Assembly (NCBI GenBank): GCA_037126765.1
Contig: JBBCBC010000030.1
Location: forward strand, 5,242,478-5,306,477
Length of the DNA: 64,000 bases
Direction of reading: 5' to 3'
Source of the DNA: Stenogyne calaminthoides
Taxonomy: Eukaryota > Streptophyta > Magnoliopsida > Lamiales > Lamiaceae
The notes under the pieces: generated by a model
What the model saw: only the letters and a program-made list of their open reading frames with translations
Databases searched by the model: none
Told to the model about the DNA's origin: nothing
Shown: in pieces, positions 22,256-34,652 of the stretch
Position numbering within the stretch: position 1 is the first letter of the stretch
Layout of the letters: the number at the start of each line of letters is the position of its first letter
Position numbers and translations under genes: made by a program

Positions 22256-23826
22256 ATGGCTGGTGTGCTTGAAACCTATCTGTTCCACGCGCCTCCGTTC
22301 TTCCGTCCGCCTCCTTGCCCCCTGTTGCCGGATCCACTTCCGTCCGATTCTCCGAGTTTAGGGACCTCAAGATCCAGCCAGTTCGCTCATCCCCTGAAGC
22401 TCAGCTCCACTCCACAAACTCGCTCGTCGTGGTAGTACAATCGTCTGTGAAGCGCAGGACACCGCTGTCCAAGGTTTGTAATTTTTGGTAGTGCTTCCAG
22501 CTGAAAAGTTTTCTATCTGAAATTTTTGGTTGTTATTCAGTGATTATTTTGATTCTGGTGAAATTATGTTATAATATATTAGCATCGGGCTCGAGGAGGT
22601 AGCAGGAATGCAATTATAGAGGAATTAGCTTTATGTTTATGTAGTAGTATGATCTGTGTTTGAATTGTGTGGAAAAAGGAAGTCTAATCTGTGAATTTTG
22701 GCCTCAGCTTCAATTCTGACTTTATTATAATATTAGCATCGGTGTCGAGTGAGGTAGCAGGAATGCAATTATAGAGGAATTAGCTTTTATGTTTTTTGTA
22801 GTAGTATGATCTCTGTTTGAATTGTGTGGAAAAGGAACTCTAATCTGTGAATTTTGGCCCTGCTACTTCAATTCTGATTCTATTATAATATAGCATCGGG
22901 CTTGAGTGAGGTATGCAGGAATGCAATTATAGAGGAATTAGCTTTATGTTTATGTAGTAGTATGATCTCTGTTTGAATTATGTGGAATAAAAGGTCTGAT
23001 CTGTGAATTTTAGCCTCATGCTTCAATTCTAGGTTCGAACTCTGGAAACATACACACTGCATTGGTAGAAAACTAAAAATTTAATTTTTTTGGGTTAGGT
23101 TAAAATCATCGTGCTCTTTTCTTGTGGTTTATGCCTCTTAGGTTGTGGATCCTTTAAAAAATCGGTGAATGATAAAACATCTAGCGAGTGGTTTAATAGT
23201 TTGATTTACTGGTCACATCATGTTCCGAATCCAACTGGCGTGAATCGATTAGAATCAATAACTGGCTTTTGTGACGATGCAGTGTTGAGCTGTGCTCATA
23301 TATTATAATACTCCTATGTATTCTGCTTTTCATGATGTGTTGTACCATTTGGCCTCTTCTACCTTAATGGTAAATTAATTGAGAGAATCAGTGTTATAAA
23401 CTGTGATTATAGTTTTCGTTGAAATCTGAATTGTCTTGCTTCAATGTGTGAAATGAAATATTACATGAATTAACGATCTAATCAATAGTTCCTTGAAAAA
23501 CTGCAGTGTCTGAAGTTAATGACGCAAGCCTGGCAATCTTCTGTACTCGCCAGGATAAACCTGTTCTGGTTGAATTTGGGCACCGTGGTGTGGGCCATGC
23601 CGCATGATCCAATCCTGTTATTGATAAACTGGCTAAGGAATATGCTGAAGCTCCAATGCTACAAGGTGAACACGGATGAGTGCCCTACGATTGCAACCCA
23701 ATATGGAATCGAAGTATTCCAACTGTCATCATCTTTAAGAATGGGGAGAAGAAAGATGCAGTCATTGGTGCAGTTCCAGAATCTACGTTAGTGGACCTCT
23801 ATAGAAAAATTCTTGTAGAATGGTAA
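22256..23826 (+). CDS. Thioredoxin m-type, chloroplastic
   Basis: A stromal disulfide reductase that links photosynthetic electrons (via ferredoxin-thioredoxin reductase) to target enzymes. Exon 1 (22256-22473) starts in the good context CTCGCCATGGC and encodes a Ser/Pro-rich transit peptide (MAGVLET, RFSEFRDLKIQPVRSSPEA) ending IVCEAQDTAVQ. Exon 2 (23507-23826) gives VSEVNDASLAIFCTRQDKP, VLVEF, then the catalytic site WAPWCGPCRMIQ, PVIDKLAKEYA, QCYKVNTDECPTIATQYGI, IPTVIIFKNGEKKDAVIGAV and ends GTAGAATGG-TAA. Length after joining frames is about 180 residues, normal for the family. The RFxEFR transit motif resembles m4-type. Single-base slips occur at least twice in exon 1, before the active site (GAATTTGGGCACC lacks a T), at CCAATCCTG, near GCTGAAGCTCC and at CGAAGTATTCC. 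The intron holds a triplicated repeat. Confidence 0.9.
22581..23035. repeat. Three tandem copies of a ~155-bp unit in the thioredoxin intron
   Basis: AGCATCGG starts at 22581, 22735 and 22892. Each unit carries GCAGGAATGCAATTATAGAG, GAATTAGCTTTATG, GTAGTAGTATGATCT and GTGAATTTT. Units differ mostly by one-base gains or losses. The array lies wholly within the intron. Confidence 0.92.
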
Positions 23827-24336
23827 GTGTATACATGTGTTCTCTGAATCAAACTCTCTTCTATTAGTTTCCTCTCTTTAATCCGCCTACATTCCAAAAA
23901 AATAAAATCATGTATAGTTTATGCTGCTGTACTTTATCTTATCTTCAAGATTAATGATAGTTGTTAATCATTCATATCAAATGTTGACTTCCATAATTCT
24001 TATGTGCATTTGCTGGGTTACCGCTCTTCTTTCCCCTCCTCTCTCTCTCTCTGTTAAGTATCTCTGATAAATGATTTAGTTGAATACTATGAAGATGGAC
24101 AAATTGTTACAGTTACTAAAGCTATCCTAGCTCCTTGATTCCGTTTATTGCACTTTTGAGTGGTATTACTGGACTTTGACATTTCTATGTTTTAGTTTCT
24201 CCATATTTGTAATCTTGTCTAGCTTATGCTGATGTTCTGTGTGGCTTTTGCTCTCCTGACTGGGTTTTATTATTTATTTGTTTATTTTGTGAACTTGTTC
24301 ATGTGAAGCAAATTCCTCACTTTTGTGGATGTGCAT

Positions 24337-24570
24337 AGAGTTGTTTAAAAAAACGAGCAGCTAGAGCTAAATGAAATTCTCGATTTATTAACCGCTGACC
24401 TGAGCTCGTCTACGTTAGGGTTTGATATGTAAGAATATTCTTGTAATTCCATTAGGCTCAGTTAGGGCTTGACTCGAGTCTCTATTTCCCACTATTCAGT
24501 GTCATGGAGCCAGCCTGCTTGACAAGAGTTCAAGTAGTTCAAGTTCAAGAACTCCGCTCAAATAATAGCC
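24337..24570. repeat. Dispersed repeat related to 2020-2335
   Basis: AGAGTTGTTTAAAAAAACGA followed by GCAGCTAGAGCT, then TGAGCTCGTC and GACTCGAGTC, resembles the complement of 2020-2335. Diverged and without coding capacity. Confidence 0.45.
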
Positions 24571-25408
24571 CTATATGGGTATTTGAAGAATATGTCTTTC
24601 TATTGATGGCAAGTCTTGAAGATGAATTTGACATCCAGAACAACAAATTTCAAAACTTTCATGAGTGCTCATACTTTTGATCTTTTTGAAAAGTATTACA
24701 AAAACTTGGAGGTTGTTTATGTTGCTTTTTTTCTCTATTGATTTAAATTTTTGAAACCTCTTTTGAAGGTATGTTTTGTTTGGAGCTCAAGTCGGGATCG
24801 ACTTTGCAAACCTCATCCCCATTATAAGATTTGAAATCGGATTTTAAAATCTATTTCTATAAAAATATATTTACACATTTATATTTTTACAAAAATTCAA
24901 TATAATTACATCACTATTTTCTCACTTTCAATACAATATAATAATACAACATCAATCGATAAGATCTGATTTGATATAAAAAAAATTTCATCCTACTAAA
25001 ATTTTAAAATACACATATACTTTTTACTATACATCAAGATTTCAAATATGTTACGATTTCTCTTTCCCTCACAGATATGCCCTAAATTTCAAATTCAATG
25101 TCGTTAATTTAAAAATTCGCAATGCCTCTCACTTCAATGACATTTTTGGAGATTTTATTTCATCCAACCCAAAATTTTTGAAGTTTTTGATAATCATAAA
25201 ATTTCTTGACTATGTTCTGATTTGTGAACAATTTGCCAGCCTTTTTAAAAATTTTTGGTCGATTAATATTCCGTGTGATGAATAGTTTAATTTCCCTTTA
25301 GAGGTTCATTCTTTCAAAAGATGAATAATCCATAGAAACACCTAGTTGTTAAATAAAGGTAATGCGTATTTGTGAAGATTGTAATTAATAACTATGCCAA
25401 GTAAATGT

Positions 25409-25550
25409 GGTACCATATTAAACTATTTACGTGTTGCAAAAGTTCAATAAATAATTTAATGTAAATTACTATAACTATGAAATTTTGGTACCATATTAAA
25501 CTATTTTTACGTATTGCAAAAATTGTAATAAATAATTTAATGTAATGTAG
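25409..25550. repeat. Two tandem ~78-bp units
   Basis: GGTACCATATTAAACTATTT occurs at about 25409 and 25488, each followed by ACGT.TTGCAAAA and AATAAATAATTTAATGTAA. Confidence 0.75.
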
Positions 25551-25978
25551 TCTATTAATATTGCACCTATGTAGAACCTCACTTCATAACATGTAGTATT
25601 AAAAAAAATTGAAACGTATTTATAAATTATAACTTCAAAATGTTATATCAATATCTTGAGGGTACAGCATTTCTGATCTTGTAAATATATTTTGCCATAA
25701 ATATAACTTTAGAGTGAATGAAATGAACACTAATAATAAGAGACTTAGGTGTGATTGTTATGTTGAATAGATAGATGAAACGAATGATCATTCCTTAATC
25801 TATTCCAAATACATTAATTTCCAGATATTTTGGAATGAATCATATTCCATTAGAATTCGTCATTCAAAAAATAAAAAAATTGTGATTCTTACATGCCACA
25901 TGAGTTTATGTATTCCACATTTTGAGTAATGAACTTTTTTCCACAAAACATATTATCATTCATTTCATAATAGAATTA

Positions 25979-26574
25979 AATTTTTTGTAGTCAGGACTTT
26001 GTATCGTTTTTGAAATTGATCAAGGGATTTATTTTGATTTGATTTTGATCCGTCATAAGTTTATAAATTTTAAAATTGGTCATTTTCATCTCACTGCGAC
26101 AGATACTAATGAAAATATCACATAAGTAATTATTTTATTTTTCTCTTTAATTTTTTGAAGCATTACTTGAACTTTTTTAATCCTAATAATTTTGGTGGAT
26201 TTTTAGATGGGTTTTAAAACAATTTGTATATTAAAAGACAAAGTGAATTAGATCGATTTACAGTGGTCTAAACCAAAAAAAAAAAAATTTAAATCAATAT
26301 CTTGCAGAAAAACCACTTTCATTCCTAAAAAATAAAAAAAAAAATCCCGCGCAAATTATTTAGATTAAAAAATTTAGGGTTGTATTTCAAAATTAAAAAA
26401 AAAAAAAAATAATGACATAGGTGACGGTTATATCTTTTGGTGACCTACAACAAAAGTTAAGGACCAATTTCAATTTTTTTTTGATAACTTAAGGATCAAA
26501 ATAAAAAAGTCAAAACAATCAGACTAATTTCAAAAGCGAAGAAAAGTTCTGGGACTACAAAAAATTTAAACCCT
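25979..26574. mobile_element. Long-TIR MITE of the AGTCCTGTAACTTTG group
   Basis: The left end AAATTTTTTGTAGTCAGGAC pairs with the right end (GGGACTACAAAAAATTT at ~26558). Inner arms pair too: TTTTGATCCGTCATAAGTTT on the left and ATAACTTAAGGATCAAAAT on the right. The right half plus flank is duplicated in tandem (26420-26945). No transposase. Confidence 0.65.
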
Positions 26575-26945
26575 TCATAATATTACCTTCTACCCAACAA
26601 TAATGTAATAATTTAATAATAATATTATTTTATTAAAAAATTTATTTAATAAAAATAAAAATAATAACCAACTCCAATAGTCATTAGGTGACGGTTATCT
26701 GTTTGGTGACCTGCTACAACAGATTAAAGGAACAATTTCAAATTTTTTGATAACTTAAAGAATCAAAATCAAAAAGTCAAAAATGGGACCAATTTCAAAA
26801 CGAAGCAAAGTTACAGGACTACAAAAAATTTAAACCCTTCATAATATTACCTTCTACCCAACAATAACAATAATAATTTAATAATAATATTATTTTATTA
26901 AAAAATTTATTTAATAAAAAATAATAATAACCAACACCAATAATA
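26420..26945. repeat. Two tandem ~277-bp units
   Basis: GGTGACGGTTAT begins at 26420 and 26697. Both units contain ATTTAAACCCTTCATAATAT, TACCTTCTACCCAACAATAA and ATTATTTTATTAAAAAATTT. The repeat includes the right half of the MITE at 25979 plus its flank. Confidence 0.9.
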
Positions 26946-27370
26946 ATAATAATAATCATATTAAATATAATAATATTAAAATATATAAATAATATATTTT
27001 TTTAATAATAATACTATATCTCAGAAAATGTAAATTAAAGCGAATTCTTAATAATATTTTAAAGAAATTAAAATTAAAATATTATTATTTAATAATATTA
27101 TTATTACAAAAAATATTAAAAATATATACTATAATGTTATTATTAACTCACACTTTCAACAATAATTAAAAACATATTTATATGCATATATATGTTTACT
27201 AAAATTATATATTATTATAATAAACACAATAATAATATTATTTTGTAATTATAAAAAAAGATATTATTTTAAAAAATATATATTAAAAGCTAAAATAATA
27301 ATATATTAAAAATATATATAATAATTAATAAAAATATTAATATTAAAGTATAATTAATAATAATTTTAAA
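26946..27370. repeat. Low-complexity A/T block (TAA/ATT-rich)
   Basis: Hundreds of bases made almost only of A and T, with (AAT)n and (ATA)n words such as AATAATAATAATAATCATA. No gene. A (TA)n run follows at about 27605-27628. Confidence 0.8.
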
Positions 27371-28048
27371 ATTTCAAATACTTATATTTCATTCATATTA
27401 TACCAATCATAAGAATTATCATTCTTATATCATTCCATTCAGCCTTCATTTCATCAATTAATTCATTCTATTCAAATAGCAATTACATTCACCATACCAA
27501 TCGTGTTTTGGACTATTTGTAAAATTTAAGGGTGACTCTCCCCGCACTAGATTGTCTCAGCAGACTCCATATTTAAAAACTATGCATGAAATATCCACAA
27601 TTTTTTAATATATATATATATATATATTTTGTTTATTTTATTTTGTCATTATATTAAAATTCCTAATCAATTTAGATAGGAGTCATAGATTAATTTTTAG
27701 TCCATAAATTGTTCACCTAAATTTCTCTTTTTCGTTACATTTTCTCGAATTTAATATGAGTATTAATTTTTAGACGTTTCTTTTAGAACCATTAACTTTC
27801 AATTATCACAAAATTAAGTTTTTGATTTAAAGCTACCAAACACACCCCATAATCCTCCATTCACACCCCACCTACTAAACTTACCCTATTAAAAAATTTA
27901 AAATTAATTTCCAGAAATTAAACACACCCCAAATCAATACCATTATACCTTATCCCAAAAAAATAAAATCACTTTTTCCCTTTTCCAACAACAAATCAAG
28001 GCGGCGAAAAAAAAAAAAAAAAAAAAAAGGTCTTCCATTTTGATTCTC

Positions 28049-28101
28049 ATGGAACAAAATCAAAGAACTCATGAACAATGGTGGAAATCGTCATTCAAAG
28101 G
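28049..28101 (+). CDS. Possible isolated first exon (unknown protein)
   Basis: ATGGAACAAAATCAAAGAAC encodes MEQNQRTHEQWWKSSFKG and is followed by a good donor (AAAG|GTAACA). Upstream lies CAAGGCGGCG and a poly-A run. I did not find the continuing exons, so this may be a gene remnant or chance. The protein is not recognised. Confidence 0.2.
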
Positions 28102-31100
28102 TAACAAATTCATACAAATTCACGTGTGTTCGACAATAGGGTTATGTCTGAGACTCACTTTGCCTAAATCACGACTAATCATACCTGATTCATTCTTTAC
28201 CGCTGCCCTTGGACGAATATCTTCACTACCAATTTTTTTAAAATTTTTGCCTGACGGGTTCACGAGTAATCTCGCTTCGTTCAGTTGAGATTTTGGCGAA
28301 GCGATGGCACAATTAAATCCTAAAAAATACCAAAATTTTTTGCATAAAGATCGATAAAAAAAATAGAAAAAAAAAAAACCTAAAAAAACACTTACATTAA
28401 TGTGGTCGTTTGAACTTTCAATTCCATGACTATGATGATTGAAAATTGGAATAAAAAAGATAAAGGGTTTATGGACGTGAATTCCAAAAAAATAAATGTT
28501 TTAACGTTTATGATTTCTGATTGCCTATAAATAAAATCCAATTTTTATCTATTTATATGAGGCATTATAATTATTTTTTTATACCTATTTTAATTTTAAA
28601 TATTATAAGGGGTGTAATGAAGAATTATGAGGTGTGTTTAGTGACTCTCTTGATTTAATCTTTCAAGTTTGAACGTCCAAATTAATATAGTCAATGAGCG
28701 ACTTTAAAATTGGTGTTTGTTTGGTGGGAGGTCTGGATTGATGGGATGGGCCTCCAAATCTCCTTTTTCAATTTCGCATCCCATCCTCCATCCAAATACA
28801 TCCACCCCCTATTATATATCTATATACACCCTAAAAATTATCCACATCACTATTTTCTTACACCAACTTTCTCTTCTCTCATACTTTCTTACAACAATTC
28901 ATCATCTCTCCTACTTTCTATATATACTTTTCTTTCATACAATCATTATCAAACTAACTAACAATAATAAAATTATTATCATAATTAAAAGTATTGATTT
29001 GATATAAAACTTCATCCATCCCTACCACATCCAACTCCAAACAAAATGTGATTCATTATTAGCAGGATTTCCCATCTATCTATTTTTTTTTTTCCCATCC
29101 TGATTGCCTCACATCCACCTCAAGCTCAAAAACAAACATACCTAAATGACTCTAATCCCATTTATTTTTCTTTAAAAATTACTCCTCTTCCCTCTTCATA
29201 TACATATCTTTTAATTATTTATTTAACTTATTCTTTATAAAATTATTATAATTTATTATTTTTAAGATATGGATTAAAAAAATCTAACATAATATTTAAA
29301 TTCTATAGTCCTTACTATTTGAGCCCAAAAAGCTCAAAAAATTTTTTTTTAATACATCTATATAAAATAAAGTTTTACCCTAAAAAATCATATACTCACA
29401 TGTACGCAAACAAACAATTTTTTTTTTCTGCCGCATGAGTCACGGTTATTTCTTCTTGAGCAGCTATTGATATGCTGTGTATTTTTCTCCCTTCTCCTTC
29501 TAATTTCGATCTGTTGTTTAATCTTTTGATCTAGTTATACTTATATATATACATTATAAGTATGTAAAGTGATGCCTGTATGCAATTGGTTAATTTGATA
29601 GGTATTTGACCTTCAATTATTTGGTGATAAACGCAAGGTTGTGGGATGAATAAATTTATTAGATTAATAAGGTTACTGCTAATCAGAATTATATATGCAA
29701 TGGCATGCACATGAGATGCAAATTATGGACATAATTAGTTACAAGATGGTTTTGAGGATTTGTGGAGTATATATTGTTGCTGTGTATATGAATTAGGCCT
29801 GATTAAATTAACTAAAATATATATTAGATAGTTTACTTAAGACAGTAGATCAAATCAGATTGGGCTAAAGAGGAATATTTGTTCATTAGAAATTTTTAAT
29901 TATGCTGTGTTGTTAAAATTGAGAGTTTAATTAGATTTTATATTATTTTTAATTCAAGAATTTATTTTCTAAATAAATGTAATTTTCATATTGTTGTTGG
30001 TGACTACTAGGAAAAGAGAATAATTTAACCCGGTTTACTTTTCACACATTTCTCCTTATCATTATGTGTAAAACTATCACTGTTGCATTGCAAATCTTTC
30101 CCAACTTAAAAAAATAAAGCATTTTTCTACAAGTTTATTTAGTTGCTCATAACGATGATAATAATAACAACAAAGTTTTGTATGTAATGTTGATTCTTAA
30201 ATAACTGAGTTCCATATTATGAAACCGTTTCATATAAGTTTGTCCCCTCGAGAAATAAGCTTTAAGACTTTTTTCATTCATATCATCCACATTCATTCAT
30301 TTGAGGTGGGGTTTTAATTGCTTTTATTCTCACGATTGGTTAGTAGAGCCTCTATTAAGTGTGTTATTCTTTATTGGTTAATTCTAAATAAATACACCTA
30401 ATCTTTTGACCAAATATCAATTTAATCACAACCTTTTTTCAGACAAAAGCCAACCTTTAATATTGCTTTGCAAATTGATACACATTTTTTTTTCCCCTGC
30501 AAATAAGAGGTGACATGACTCTTTGAAGCATGTGTATACTTGCTAGTTATAATGATACATATTAAATAATATTTTTTAAATTATTCCATTATAATATTAC
30601 ACATTTTTAAATAAATTAAAACAAAAAATAATACTTGAAAGAAGTTAAAATCTAAAAAACAATTAAAATATAAATAAAAATAAAATTATATCCATTTCAT
30701 AAAATTAATTCCGAATCTCAATAAATAATTCACAAATTTAGTTAAGGAGGTTTGACATTAATAAGAACAATGTTTAGAGGTGTCAGGGTGACAATAACAA
30801 ATGGATGCGTTGAATGCATGGGGGAAAAAATCCAAGAGATTACATTTATTTTGGAATATGAATATATTTAATTTTGAAATATTGGCAGCGAATTAGTTTT
30901 TAAGGTTTGGAATTTAGATTTAAATAATTTATTTTATTTTTTTTAGATTTTATTTATTTTGTTTTTTTTATTCACTTTTTTAAATATTTTATATATTTAT
31001 GATTTAGACATTGCATTCTATAATAAGTCTCGACATAACAAAAAAACTAAGCAAATTCAAGTAGTCATATCGTCTCTTTGAGTCGATGGTAAAAAAAATG

Positions 31101-32154
31101 TATTAATTTGCAACAACATCAAAAGACGGGCTTTTTACAATAACAATGAAGGTCGTGATTAAAATGATATTTTACCAAAAGTCATGTTTATTTAGAATTA
31201 ATTTATGTTTTAAATAAATTGTTGAGTTATTCATTATGTGAATGAATTTTTTCTATATTGTTATTCAAGTTGGCAACCATTCATGGCAAAGGTTTTGGCG
31301 ACATGTAACGTGATTTACTTGATTACCGGTTTTTTATTTTAATAATGAATAACTTGGTCCCACTAAGGTTGCTTTCACGCTACTAAGTTAACATTTTTCA
31401 AATTAAGGAGTCAATAGGGAGAGCGATGGATGATGTTATTAGGAAGTCGTTTATTATTTAACATTGATAACAAGTTTAGCCTTATTAAGTTTTATGCAAA
31501 GAAGATTTTATTTAATAGTTAGTATTAGTATACTTTATTTTAAATTAATTTCTACTTCAAGAAACTAATTCATGTTTATGTCGTTGTTTGTCAAGTAAAT
31601 TTATTATGTAATAAGTTAAATGATTTCATGAAATTTAAATTGAAGGTTTCTTTGTTTTAAATGGTATTTTAAGCCTAATTGTTAGTTAATTTAATTGACT
31701 TTTTTTTAAAAGTCCATTTTATGAAAATTTGGGGGGAAGTGATAACGCAACTTCTTTTTATGTTAATATATAACTTGTTTTTTTTAATAGTTCTTATTTA
31801 TTTTAACGTAAACAAATGTATTTCAATCTAATAAATTACATATACCCCAAAATATACTACGTAAGACACCTGCCGATTTGGGACAAGCTAATTTTAATTC
31901 CGGAACTCCAGCCGGTGAGAAATTTATTATATACGTGAATTCAACGCATTTTCAATTTTTTTATATATTTAAAAAATTATTTAACTAAATATCTAATATT
32001 AACATTTAATATAAATATTTAAAATGCCAATTATTCAGAAAAAAAAGGATTCTATTGCAAATAGGGTTATAAGGAATACCTCAACAGTGTTTCACAAGGT
32101 TACAAATACCAAGTCAAAAATAAAGCCAAACATTGATTCAGAAAAATACACGGT

Positions 32155-32362
32155 TTAATCACCCAATCTGAGTAGGACAAAGCAGACTCCTTTGTACCCT
32201 TTTTTAAACATACCAGCCCAGATGCGAGTTTTGAGTTCCTCCACCATATCCTCGTTGATCAATGCATCTGGAAAATGAACATCATTTCTTTTTTTTCCAC
32301 AAAATCCACACCGCGCACCTCCACGCACAAACCGCCAATTCTTTCTTTTCGCTTTGCCTCTT
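32155..32362 (-). CDS. Possible terminal exon with Cys motif (unknown protein)
   Basis: On the minus strand a pyrimidine-rich acceptor-like sequence ending CTTCCAG (near 32365) opens a frame to the stop at 32155 with RCGFCGKKRNDVHF and EELKTRIWAGMFKKGYKGVC. Composition is less AT-rich than the surroundings and protein-like. No family was recognised and no partner exons were found. Confidence 0.2.
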
Positions 32363-33294
32363 CCTCCCTCTGGAAGAATAAAAAAATTGCATGAAAAAGA
32401 AAAATACACTTTTAAAATTAGCTAAAACTTTTTAATCTTATCAAATTAAAATAAATAAATAAAATATATAAAAAAGGTTTAAGGGGTGAGGGCCCAATGA
32501 CCCTTGACTAACATGGGTCCGTCTATGCCTGGTGTATATAAGACTTACCTAAAATTTAAATGATACAATTTGCGTCACTTTTTTAGAAATTGGACCAAAA
32601 AAAAAAAAAAATAACATTATTTTGGTGAGCCGCCTTCCGACCGTTAAGTTATAAAAAGTGGAGACTTTAATACCTTTTAAAAATAAAAAACAAAATTTGA
32701 AGATAAATAATTAAAAATAAATATATATGAATATTAGGTGCTGAATCACTTTCACAATTTCATTTCTCCAAAAATAGCAAGTATGAATTATACCTTTTAC
32801 ATTTGACAAATCCTCATGTATAACTTATTTATTGTTTTTTAGCGCAACTTATTTATTGTTTGAAAGTGGATCCATACTAATTCATTCACTGAAACTCATT
32901 ATTGATATAAATTAATATATATTATACATTTATATATACATAAAATTACTTTTTTGTCCTAATTTTGATTAATCAATTTTTTATAAATAAGAAATCTCAC
33001 AATTTGTTTGGTGTCGTTTAAAAAGAAATAAAACAACTTTCAATACTGTTTGAGAGAATATTTAAGTGAACCAGCATGGCTTCTGTCTGACTGTTATAAG
33101 TAAAACTTCATTTGTTATGCCTTAAAAAAACTTTCACTATTTAAAAATATAAAGCATTTTCAAATGTTGATTGTTTTTTGGTAATAATAAATCATATGGA
33201 TTTATACATAACAAAGGAGAGTTTTGTATGTAACAAATGATATTTAAATAATCGAGTTAATGCATTTAACTTGCCTATATCTTTTTGTCTACTT

Positions 33295-33410
33295 ATTTAA
33301 TACTATTATTTCCCTCCACCAAACCCACTTTACACCATTTAATACTATTATTTCCCTCCACCAAACCCACTTTACCACCATTTAATACTATTATTTCCCA
33401 TTTTAATCTA
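33295..33410. repeat. 2.5 tandem copies of a 42-43-bp unit
   Basis: ATTTAATACTATTATTTCCC begins at about 33295, 33337 and 33380, the first two followed by TCCACCAAACCCACTTTA. Too few units and no spacers, so not CRISPR. Confidence 0.9.
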
Positions 33411-34152
33411 GTGTCTACCGATTATTTGACCAATCAAAATTAGAATGAGGGAGTTATAATATTATTTATAAGTATAATAATAATAATTAATAAGTATTTA
33501 TAATATTTTTTATAATTGTAAAGTATTCATTGAATTTTTATAAGTTTAATTTTTCAATAATTTTTTTGTTTACTTTGCATTTCTTTTTTTTTTGTTTGAT
33601 GTGAAATATAATTGTATTGCAGTATGTAATTGAGTTTTTGGTGATTTATGTTAATAGAATCAATATGTTTTGATTTTTTATTACATATATCACTCAATTT
33701 ATTATGTTTAATTAATTAATTCAAGTTTAAAATAGAAAATTGTATATTTAATCATGAATAAATAATATTTGATAAAATATAAAATAAAAGGTTAAGGTAA
33801 TATCATGCAAAGAGTATTCCCACTTAGTCAAAGTTAAATTTAATGGTTAGAGATAATTTTGATATGTAATATAAATTTGGTGGCAAATTAATAATGATAA
33901 AAAATCTATGTAAAAAGCGATGGTTTATGATAAGACGTTTCATAAATCATCACAAAATAACATTATTTTTTCTAACACGCTATAACAATCGTTAAATGCG
34001 TTATGATTTATCTACATCATGGCATTCATCTACGAAAGACCTACTATTAATAATTTTACCACAAATTGAGAAAAAAGAAAATAGTGGGTTTCTTACACAC
34101 AAGGTGCATCATAAACACGACCTATAACGATTTTAGAACATTATAATTTATT

Positions 34153-34652
34153 NNNNNNNNNNNNNNNNNNNNNNNNNNNNNNNNNNNNNNNNNNNNNNNN
34201 NNNNNNNNNNNNNNNNNNNNNNNNNNNNNNNNNNNNNNNNNNNNNNNNNNNNNNNNNNNNNNNNNNNNNNNNNNNNNNNNNNNNNNNNNNNNNNNNNNNN
34301 NNNNNNNNNNNNNNNNNNNNNNNNNNNNNNNNNNNNNNNNNNNNNNNNNNNNNNNNNNNNNNNNNNNNNNNNNNNNNNNNNNNNNNNNNNNNNNNNNNNN
34401 NNNNNNNNNNNNNNNNNNNNNNNNNNNNNNNNNNNNNNNNNNNNNNNNNNNNNNNNNNNNNNNNNNNNNNNNNNNNNNNNNNNNNNNNNNNNNNNNNNNN
34501 NNNNNNNNNNNNNNNNNNNNNNNNNNNNNNNNNNNNNNNNNNNNNNNNNNNNNNNNNNNNNNNNNNNNNNNNNNNNNNNNNNNNNNNNNNNNNNNNNNNN
34601 NNNNNNNNNNNNNNNNNNNNNNNNNNNNNNNNNNNNNNNNNNNNNNNNNNNN
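34153..34652. other. Assembly gap, exactly 500 N
   Basis: The run has a round length, typical of an arbitrary-size scaffold gap. Order and distance of the two flanks are therefore not proven by sequence. Confidence 0.99.

Larger units (their letters stand above)
23827..34152. other. Gene-poor AT-rich region up to the scaffold gap
   Basis: No complete gene could be supported over ~10 kb. It contains repeats (24337, 25409, 25979, 26420, 33295), an almost pure A/T stretch (26946-27370), poly-A/T runs, and two weak exon candidates (28049 and 32155). Frames elsewhere are short and uncharacteristic. Confidence 0.5.

Noticed and set aside
23111..23308. 65-codon frame upstream of thioredoxin exon 2
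   Set aside because: It lies within the thioredoxin intron, with no recognisable family.
33295..33410. CRISPR-like short repeat array
   Set aside because: Contiguous direct repeats without spacers in a plant nuclear genome; simple tandem duplication.
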